The position numbers and the translations under genes were made by a program. From Vanilla planifolia (lineage: Eukaryota; Streptophyta; Magnoliopsida; Asparagales; Orchidaceae), in assembly GCA_023846275.1 (NCBI GenBank), contig CM043872.1:28572670-28636669 (forward strand): a DNA stretch of 64,000 bases, given 5' to 3'. Below the pieces are notes generated by a model. The model made no database searches and was not told where the DNA came from. It saw only the letters and a list, made by a program, of their open reading frames with translations. How positions within the stretch are numbered: the stretch's first letter is position 1; each line of letters starts with the position of its first letter. Positions 52,095 through 61,200 of the stretch are shown piece after piece.

Positions 52095-54017
52095 GTACGA
52101 TTTATTCTATTCTACGTTGGTCCTGCCCAATGAGAAGCGGAGGTCGGTTGGTCGTGGGAGGGGAGAGAAACAGCAAACTGAGCACGAATCATGAGGCTAT
52201 CTAACGTCTAACTTAGGTCCGTCTTCCACGCAAAAGCTGGTAAAGCATTTATTTAAAGTTGGTCGAGATTAATGGTGGATTTGATGCGTAAGTCGCATGC
52301 CTGCCCTCGGCCTCCACAAAACAAATTCCTCTTTAAACATGAATTTACTTTAAGAATACATCATACTATAGATACTGTTGGGCCGATTTTTAAGCCGATA
52401 AAAATTTTAAAAATAAGCCCAAAACTTAAACAAGCATCTTCGATATAGAATCCAGCACGCGGATTGGGCCGACTCTGTGGACGATTATTGTGGTTGCTTC
52501 TTTTGTTTTTGTTTTCCCTGAAGCTTAAGAAAATTATTTACCTATTTTTATAAGGTTATTATTGAAATTAATGCAATATGAAACCAAAACATTGTTACAG
52601 AATCACTAAAACCATCATCATAATTATATTTCTATGCACAGAAGAACTAAAAGAATATTGCAATAAAATTTGAAATTCCTTCTCCACAAATGAATCCATA
52701 AAATAATTTCATAAAAAATATTTATCTAAAAACTTTGAGTCATTTGAACGATCTACATGTTATCCAACACTTAATCAAACAGTATCAAGAGATGAGGTCG
52801 TATAATAGTACATGAATCATTATACCTCAAGATTGTGGATCCATATAGGATGAAACTCGACATCTTAATAAACATTTGAACAGAAGGACGTGCTTCAGCT
52901 CTTCAAAAGTGGCATGTGCTGTTATATTTGAATCAAATGAATAGATTCTCAAGAATTCATGCATAGGGTGCCATTTGAGTTTCTCAAGAACAACTCGTAG
53001 GTGTTATTTCACTTTTTTTTGAATTTTTATAAAAATTATGTCGGATATTAGTGATAATTAGTGATAATAATCTTCAATAAATGTATCTTAATTAGATAAT
53101 TTTTTTTGTTCTAATAAAGTATATATTATTGTAATATTTTATAGATTATTTAGTTTTCTATTGTGTTGTATAATGTGTTATATTATTATTGATTTAATAA
53201 ATAATTTGAATACGATTTTATCATTTATGATCATATATTGTGCTAAACAATCTCATTTTTTTGGTTTAAATGGATTGTGTAAAGTTTCAAAAGTTTTGAA
53301 TATAGATAATAATATCACTAATTAATTAGAGTATGGTTATCCAACAACAAACCAACATTATAACTAAAATGTGACAATTAATAACAGATATCCTACTTAG
53401 TTATTGAAAGGTGATCATTTGGCTATTATGTATCTTGCATGGTGAATAACCTTTGGATGATCAATCTCTTGAAGTACATGTTATTAAACCAGTGAAAACT
53501 AATTTTATCATTACATTAACTTTTGGATTTGATTGGATGTGGAGACTAAGATGACTTGGTCACCCAAATTTTGTTGTGGCTTATGGCGGGGTAAATAAAT
53601 AAATATTTGTGGTCAAATAATGTCTTTGAGTAACAGATGAAGGCTAGGTTTCGTATTGATGTTTAATTTTTAAACTTAATATTCCCAATGCATCAATCTA
53701 AAACTTGCACTAGAGGAATTGAAAAAATAATAATATGTACAATTCATTGATTTCTTTGTTTACTTAAAACTATTTTGTATTCGAATGCAATTTTACAAAC
53801 AAACAAATGTTCAAAATTAGTGAACGCTTTCTTAAGAGAATCTTCAATTAAAAAGGAAATGTTCCATATATATATAGTGTTCTCGCGAAGGATCCCGGTC
53901 AATAGAATAAAATACACTGGCTGCTTATTCAGTACTAATATTCTTTCTAAATATAATTTCTTCCTTAAACAGACAAATATGGAAGCGCATTTCACATTAC
54001 AAAAAAAAAAATAATAC

Positions 54018-54060
<43 letters not shown>

Positions 54061-54345
54061 TATATGTTTCCAAATAAAAGCACAAGTATAATTCAGTTTA
54101 AATGACTATTATAGTCCTTTTTCATTATCTTCTTTTAGTAGCTTGTTTTGTAAAACCAATTACGGACTCTGTTGTTTATTGTAGGGTTCTTTCTGAAAAG
54201 GAAGTTAATTAATAAAATAGAACAAAATGTTAGGACCAAATTGCATCAATTAAACGATAACCCGAACATTCCTCTCCCTTAAACATTCCCTGCCGAGTGA
54301 GGAGAACAGAAACTCATCCGTCCCAATCCTACACTATTCCTCGGC
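52095..54345. other. Intergenic region before the 54.3-kb gene
   Basis: No gene recognised. Contains a TA microsatellite at 54017-54065 preceded by an A-run. The last few hundred bases should hold the promoter of the gene starting at 54346. Confidence 0.5.
54017..54065. repeat. TA/TACA microsatellite
   Basis: Nearly pure (TA)n with two TACA interruptions, adjoining an A-run at 53999-54011. Confidence 0.9.
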
Positions 54346-54948
54346 ATGGAGCTCGTCGACAAGCTTGAAGAACCCGACGGCATGCACTGTTGCACCCTCT
54401 TCGGCTTCAAAGGCGGTCCATTTGAATCCTCTCCGCCGACGGACCCAATTGGCTTCACATTCCCCGTTCCACCGATCACCGAAGAGAACAATTTCGCCGA
54501 CCGCAATGTCTTCTTTCGAGGCGATTTCCTTACATGGAAATCCTCCTCGGTCCCGCCACCGCCAGCGGAGGCACAGCGGGCAAACTTAGGGAAGCCAAAA
54601 ATCAGATCTTTCAGCCATCGGCGAGCAGACTCACTCGACTGGAGAGACCATAGAGTCCGCGTGGAGGCGCAGACCATCGACTACCACCGCCTGAGGAGAG
54701 CGTCTTCGGACGCCAGGCAGGCGCCGGCAAAAGGGTTATGGCAAAAGTGGCCGCTTTTGGTTCTGGGGTCCATGAGACTCCCTGCGGAGATGGAGATGAA
54801 TGACATCAGGAATAGGCTCAAACATCGAGCTCCGGCAGCGGAGTTGACTGCTCCCGGCTGGTGGAAGAGCAGATGGGGCATTCTCCGGGTGCTAAGCTGC
54901 AAGGCTGCGGAGAACACGGTCACCACGCAGATCGGCGCCCCCGGTTAA
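54346..54948 (+). CDS. Unnamed plant-specific protein, 200 residues, single exon
   Basis: Function unknown. The frame runs from ATG 54346 to a stop at 54946-54948, is GC-rich compared with both flanks and has balanced composition, which supports real coding. It is soluble, with no signal peptide. The N-terminal half is Pro/Ser/Phe-rich and probably disordered (for example PFESSPPTDPIGFTFPVPP). The C-terminal part has a compact, basic/aromatic segment: LWQKWPLLVLGSMRLPAEME then MNDIRNRLKHRAPA (about 131-164), and WWKSRWGILRVLSCKAAE (about 172-189). The pattern 'W..L.LGS.R.P.EME..DIR.R' followed by 'WGILR.LSCK' is one I associate with small uncharacterised plant proteins, but I cannot name the family. 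A long antisense open frame (54677-54279) is a GC-rich shadow. Confidence 0.75.
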   Translation: MELVDKLEEPDGMHCCTLFGFKGGPFESSPPTDPIGFTFPVPPITEENNFADRNVFFRGDFLTWKSSSVPPPPAEAQRANLGKPKIRSFSHRRADSLDWRDHRVRVEAQTIDYHRLRRASSDARQAPAKGLWQKWPLLVLGSMRLPAEMEMNDIRNRLKHRAPAAELTAPGWWKSRWGILRVLSCKAAENTVTTQIGAPG

Positions 54949-54949
54949 G

Positions 54950-55700
54950 CTCCGGCACTTCGGCTGGTACATAATTTGGGTAAAGAAATATGCAACTCGT
55001 CTCCCGGAAGCCAAAAAAAAAAAAAAAAAGAAAAACAAAGGAATGTTCTTCGTGTATTAGTTGTGGTTGTCGTGGTGGCAGGAAATAAAGCTTTAATACT
55101 GGTTCACGAGAATCGCATCCCATCATTCTATGCGAAAGAACAATGTTCATTTTTTGAACGACTATTCAATTGCTTCCTTAATTAACTTTATATATTTAGT
55201 AGTATTTAATGGCTCGACATCAGAAAATAGATGAAACAAATGCCGTATACGAATAAAAAAACAAACATCCCTTTGTCAGGTACTTAACCTGCCTATACTT
55301 GAAAGTTCTTTAAAAAAAAATCGGCCAACTATTTAATTTTTTGAGTTTGAAAAAGAGCTGAATTTAATTCTGTGTCATATTTGCCATTGCCTGCTTAGTG
55401 TATTTGGACTTCCTTTTCAAACAGGGCAAATGAATGGTTCATTTAATTCTTTTGGGTGTTTCTATGGTACATTTTTTTTATTCAAGTTCCATTCACTCTA
55501 TCTCATTAACTTTTCATCAAGTTTTCATTTTATTATGAGTTTTAAAATATCCAAAGAACAATCGACAGAGTTGTAGCAAAGTTGAGACTTTTATTTTTAT
55601 AATATTCAAGTTTTTAATAATTTTTTAAAATGTGTTCTTTCTTATTTCATTTATGTTAAATGTGTGCGGTAAGCTCTGCATATTGTTTAGTGTTTACCCA
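54950..55700. other. Region between the 54.3-kb gene and the AAA-ATPase remnant
   Basis: Holds the 3' untranslated part of the preceding gene, an A-rich run near 55013-55034 and AT-rich sequence. No gene seen. Confidence 0.5.
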
Positions 55701-56340
55701 ATTTATATCAACAGAAACCAACTTTGTACCTGATTTCATTTATGCACCCTCTGACGTTATAAATCTCGAAATGGATTCCAAGCTCAAGGACGATTTGCAC
55801 GATTCCAAGTTCATCATGGTGTGCAATCTTCCGATGAAAATGACCGTAAAATCCATCATTGTCATTGAAGACATTGATTGCTCAGCTTCTCTAACTAGGC
55901 TAATCGGCTGTCCTCTTCGTCCTCTGCTTCTGCTTCAACTTCTGGTTTCACAACTCTTGAATGATTTCGGGACTGCCCAACTTTGCTCAAGGGTTGTGGT
56001 CGTGCCGTGGCGGCGGAAGGATCTTCCATCTTCGTGCTGAGAACTAACTAAAACAATAAGTATGCGCCCTGCCCAGCTTCGATCAGGAAGGAACGACAAG
56101 GACAACGATGGGTTACTGCTCTTTCTCTGCACAAGATTCTGATTAGGAATTAATGCGTATGGAGGACGATGAAATGGAAGCTTTTGGGTAGAATTATGGA
56201 TTGATGCGAGAGAAGGACATTGCTGTGGCGGTAGCGTAGATCATGCCGGCAGAAGTCGGTGAAGTGCTGATAAAAAATTATAGGCACTAGGTGGGGAAGG
56301 CGATGGAGTTGCTTGAGGTTTTCAAGTGAGAAGCAGCACA
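55700..56340 (+). pseudogene. Broken BCS1-like AAA-ATPase remnant
   Basis: Remains of a plant AAA-ATPase of the BCS1/ASD (AATP1) group. The first readable part, in one frame up to 56040, has the Walker B segment KSIIVIEDIDCS (about 55849-55884). A frame change follows; another frame then gives GLWSCRGGGRIF (about 55988-56023), where intact proteins read GLWS.CG.ERI. After further breaks come RPAQLRSGRND (near 56067), a DDEMEAFG stretch and PAEVGEVLIKNYR (near 56245-56283) with a stop, then a MELLEVFK end near 56330. The order matches the C-terminal half of the family. The Walker A part and the N-terminal domain are not found upstream. At least three frame changes and several stops show it is dead. 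It may be an old partial duplicate of a gene elsewhere. Confidence 0.82.
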
Positions 56341-56344
56341 GAGG

Positions 56345-57502
56345 AAGGAGATACGGAGGTGGAGAGTAGTAGTTTAATTGACATTATTAGACAGTTGGTA
56401 AAACATGTTGCTAATTGCGACTATAAATAAAATTGCCCTACTTTATTATGCTTGGCTTGTAGAAGAAAACCAAAATGTTATTGTTTTTTTCTGTAAAAGT
56501 TGCTGCATTCATTCTTTATTCTATTATTTTTTATGTGATTTTAGTTTTTTATACTCTTTATTTATCACTTGGGTCAATAAAAAATTATATTATTTAGATA
56601 CTATTTTAAATTAATTATGTTAATATAATTTTATATTCAAGAGGTACTTAAATGTCATCAATAAAAAATTATTCTTAATCATAAAATATATTTAATTATA
56701 AAGAATTTAGTAATAGAAGTTTGATCATATGAAATTAAAAATGATAATTTAAGTAAAATGATGAGTGTTAACTTAAGATATAAAAGATAAATGATGACAA
56801 AAGGTGAATAAAAAACAAAAAATTCTAATATCTTTTTGTGAAGTTCAAGATTAAATCAATCACATAATTAAAAAATCATTAAATATGAATAATTATTTAA
56901 TTAAAAATAACATAAAAATATAGAAAAGAATGAGATTACGATTAATAATGATAGCTCATTTAATCTTTTAACCTAATGTTATCAAACACCTTCTAAATAA
57001 ATTGAACTAATCTTACAATTTGATAAATAAGTGCTTGACATAGTCGACTTTCACACGACAAATATAATTAATTTTAACATTTTATATTTTTTTTTGTAAC
57101 ACAAAGCATAATTCAGCGATTTATGCCGAAATTGCTTCATATTCGAACATTGTTAGGCGAAACTTGTGCACAAATCTTACAGTTGGCCATGAATTTGTAG
57201 CGCCACTCTGGTCAAGGACATCCAGAACGTTTGAGTGGAAGATGCTATTGTGAAATTAGGAAATAATCATTTAGATACCCCAACCGTACAATATTATAAT
57301 AATTTAAGAGACCAATTCAACCTTTTAATCTACCATTTCTTCGTAACCAAATTTAAGAAGCTTCCTCTCATGTTCCTTCAGATAGTTGACCATTGACCTC
57401 ACATGAAAACTTGTCATATTTTCCTTTTTATCTACCAATATAAGTGCTAATTTCTCCGTTTATCCATCATTTATTTTGCAGTTAATCAACAGTTACATTT
57501 CG
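56345..57502. other. Intergenic region before the DUF761 gene
   Basis: AT-rich, no gene recognised. The last part should be the promoter of the DUF761 gene. Confidence 0.5.
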
Positions 57503-58036
57503 ATGGTCCTCGGAAGATTTCAGGTCCTCGGGCGTCTCCAACGGGCGATAGCCAAGGTTCGATTCCTCGTTTCTTTCAACCTCCGTCAGTGGCTCCTCTC
57601 CTCGTCCGTCGCATCCTCCCACCGTCGCCTAAGTCTCGACAGCCAGCCACACCCGGCGGGAATTCTCGACGCCACGGACATCGGCGATGAGCTCAGCTCC
57701 TACTTTTTTGGCACGGGATCTCCGCCGACGAGGCCTTCTAGCTCGCTATCGAAGAGCGGTGGCAGCCCCGTCCCCCAATCTCCGCTATTGAGGACGGTAT
57801 CGCCGCCGCTGCTGAGGACGGTAACGCCTCCCCTGCTGAGGACAATATCGAGGGCGGTCAGCGGATCGTCGGTGTCGTCGGCATCGGATGATATAAATCA
57901 AAGGGCGGACGAATTCATCGAGAATTTCTACCGGCAGCTGAGGATGGAAAGGCAGATCTCCCTTGAACTGAGGTACTGTAATGGGAATCAAGGAGGGTGC
58001 TTAATAGAGACGAGCAACCCCGGTGATGGAAGTTGA
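57503..58036 (+). CDS. DUF761 (cotton fibre expressed) family protein, single exon
   Basis: Small plant-specific protein of the DUF761 group; its biochemical role is not established. The ATG at 57503 gives 177 residues to the stop at 58034-58036; an open stretch continues upstream to 57476 without an ATG. N-terminal basic/hydrophobic segment (LGRLQRAIAKVRFLVSF), then a Ser/Pro-rich middle, then the diagnostic C-terminal motif RADEFIENFYRQLRMERQIS (about 134-153), followed by about 24 more residues. The middle holds a three-copy repeat, PLLRTVSP / PLLRTVTP / PLLRTIS (about residues 94-116; nucleotides 57782-57850), made by tandem duplication of a GC-rich 24-base unit. Coding is GC-rich versus AT-rich flanks. 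A long antisense open frame over the repeat is a shadow. Confidence 0.87.
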   Translation: MVLGRFQVLGRLQRAIAKVRFLVSFNLRQWLLSSSVASSHRRLSLDSQPHPAGILDATDIGDELSSYFFGTGSPPTRPSSSLSKSGGSPVPQSPLLRTVSPPLLRTVTPPLLRTISRAVSGSSVSSASDDINQRADEFIENFYRQLRMERQISLELRYCNGNQGGCLIETSNPGDGS

Positions 58037-58142
58037 TTTGGGAAACTGCAAAATTTTCGCTGCAACTCCCTCCATTGTTTTCAATTTATTCATTTTTTTT
58101 TCTTCATATTGAATTTTTATTTATGAAATTGTCGGATTGGCC

Positions 58143-58201
58143 ATGATGTTAGCATCTTTTTTTTTTTTTTTTTTTTTGATTCAAATGATGTTAGCATCTT
58201 T
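58143..58201 (-). mobile_element. Near poly(A)-only retro-insertion with 16-17-bp target-site duplication
   Basis: The 16-mer atgatgttagcatctt is present at 58143-58158 and again at 58185-58200, and a following T extends the match to 17. Between the copies lies a run of about 19 T and then gattcaa. On the minus strand this reads as a few bases followed by a poly(A) tail, flanked by a duplication, the structure left when LINE machinery inserts a severely truncated transcript. It lies about 110 bp after the DUF761 stop codon, probably in its 3' untranslated region. Confidence 0.8.
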
Positions 58202-61200
58202 GAATGCATTTTTAATAAACGAATTGCATTTCATTGCTTTAGCATAATGTAAAGCCTAAAAAAAACTTTAAAATAAAATTATTATTTAATCTTATAATTA
58301 TTATATTTTTATTCTATCCCATTTTCTAAAATTTAAAAAAAAACATAATTTTATTATCAAATAATCATTTTATTTTTTATATTATAGTTCAAACATATTT
58401 TATCAAATATATTTTAGTTTCAATCAAAAGTTTTCACATCATTAAGGTTAGTATATTCTTATTTAAATGCAACTTGATCATTATTATGAAAGCCAATTAA
58501 AAGTTTTCAATGTGTCGTATCTATAACATCTCATAATTTTGTTTATGTAGTATTTTATAAATCCTAATATTTGATTTATATGATTAAAATCACACCTTGT
58601 CAAGCTCCCACCTAAACCATTACCTCTAAATAACAAATTATTATCAGAGTGAGGATAATAAACAAAATCCAAGGTAGGGACCCAATGGTAAGACAAACAC
58701 TAACTAAAAAATCCAGAGTATATATATATATATATATATAAAGACATATTTTTAAACATTTAATCATACTAAAAGTTTTCCTCTCTTATACATCTCTTGA
58801 AAATGGCTCTTCTGTATTAACATCATTCTCATCTCTCAGTACAGTGGTTTCATGACTTGTGATGTAAGCACTAAAGGAGATTTTACACATCTCAGTAGAT
58901 AAATCATAACAACTAACCAAGTATGAAAAAGAGATATCAAAATACCATGAGCAGTGAAGGTCAATCATATGTATAAAGATAAAATCATACCAAATGTCAT
59001 ATATAAATGGTAATGCCAAATGAAAGCCATAAAGAAATGTCAGTTCCTTATATAGTATGTTATTGTCGGGCCCAATTCCCTTTGACGCATTATCCTCTGG
59101 ATCTAATCATCATCAATAAATGACCTCCAGTCGATATTCAACCAAACACATAACACTAGGCAGATATCTGTTCCGAAGATCGATACCCTGTAACACATGT
59201 TGGGCCTAGTGCCACCAGGCAGGTATGGTACCATACCCTACAAAATAATATATTTATTGATTAAAATATTATTAAATTGATATGATCTAGACATGTAAAT
59301 CACTATTTCAAATAAGTAAAAAAATATTTAAGCATATTTTTTATGATAATTTTTTATGAAAAATTCAAATATTGAGTATACAATTTTTGAATGTCTAAAT
59401 AATTAATTTTATTTTTTAAAAGAACATAAAAATAAAATTCTCAATTATTAGAGGACAAAAATATGATTTAGTAATTTAATTTAAATTATCATATGTTGGA
59501 TAAAATTAAAAGAAATTTTGATTAGCAGGATAAGGCAAGCTTTAGTGAATTAAAGAAATTAATAAGAAAATAAGGGAGGAATGGAGGGAGGAAGGGAGGG
59601 AGAGAGAGAGAGAAAAAAAAAGATAAAAGATGAGGAAGAGGGTTTGATTGCAAAAAGGAATATAAGAAATTTTAATGAAGCTTAGGAACGCTTTTTTATA
59701 GCTATAAAAGAAAGTTTGGAATTGAAAGAAGACAAAGAAGAGTTGTGGAGGGTGGTTCATTAATAAAAATATTGAAATAAAGCAAACCACATAAGGTAAA
59801 GATCTAGTTTGTATTTTATTATTGTGTTTAGTATGATTTTATGCAAAATTTAAAGTAATTAGTTTATTATACATTATAGTATTGTATGGATGTTATAAGA
59901 ATGATTTAAGAAAGTTTGAAACTGATTTGGGTTAAAATTAAGAAGCTTTAAAAAGAGTTTATGCTGTATAAAAGAGGATTGATGTAAGACAAATTTAAAC
60001 TTCTATTAGAAATTAATTTTGAATCTATAATATTAGAAATGTTTAATATATTATTAAAAAATATGAAAATATACTATACACTAATTATGGTTAGATAATA
60101 TATATGATATTTTAAAACTATTTAAAGATTGGCGTTCCAAAATTATAGCATAAATTATGAAGTTGAGCAAATGACAATACTTTAAATATTAAGCATAAGA
60201 TCCTATAAAACAAATTTTGTTACATCAAATTTCACACAAAATAAAAAAATTAAAATAAATTATATGTGTACTTTAATAAAAGATAAAAACTTTAACTTTA
60301 GATAATCTCTTAAAAAATAAAAGTTATTAAAAGGGATGTATCTTTTTGATGATGATATAAGTGTTGACAGAAGAAAATTTTATTTGGTTATCGACACTTT
60401 TGGTGGAAAGTCTCTCACCTTTAATCATTACCTCTTATAAGGGATTTGGTTACCAGCTTTCTAGATGGAAGGTTTCTCTTATTCAATCTTTGTTTCTTGT
60501 AAAAGAAGTTAGAATCTCTTTAACTAGAATAGTACACACACACTTTGTTAAAAAAAGATAGAAGCATAATAATAATAAAAATTAGATTTCATATTTTCAT
60601 CTCATCCCCCATATGGTGAATATCTCAATTTATATGAATTTCAAAAGTTAATTAAAGCTTAATTTTAAAAAATAAAAAATATATAAAATTAATTAAATTA
60701 AGCAGTTTCCAAACTTGCAATACATTTTGAGCGATGGTAATGACAAGCAGTGAAATGACATGCAATGAAATTATGGGGTAAGTGACATTCGTGGAGCAGT
60801 TTGTTTGATTTTCTGGTAAGTGCTGGTCTAGTGGAACAAAATAAGTATGAGGGACTAATGGGTTGGCTGGGTAATCATGGGTCATTGTCGATTGAGTGGG
60901 TCGTCGTGGGTAACTGGTCAATGCAGTTTGAGTGGATCAGCCATGTTCTCGGGTCACATCAGGTCACACAAGCATGTGGGTCAACTTAGGTAATGGCAAT
61001 CATGATTGACTGTGACGTAACAATGATAGGAGGTGAAACCAACAAAAAAACTAAATTTTAAACACTTTTAGCTAATATTTGCACCAATAAACTTATGAAA
61101 CTGGTGTGATGCTAGCGGGTGTGTGTTTGTAGGTTAATGTTAGGCACTCCTACATCAGTGATCTTACAATACGATGGCTTAGTCATATTGTATGATTAGT

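Noticed and set aside
54279..54677. Minus-strand open frame overlapping the 54.3-kb gene
   Set aside because: GC-rich antisense shadow; the plus-strand frame is longer, starts with ATG and has better-structured motifs.
60361..60561. Plus-strand open frame
   Set aside because: No start context, no domain, and short in AT-rich sequence; treated as chance.
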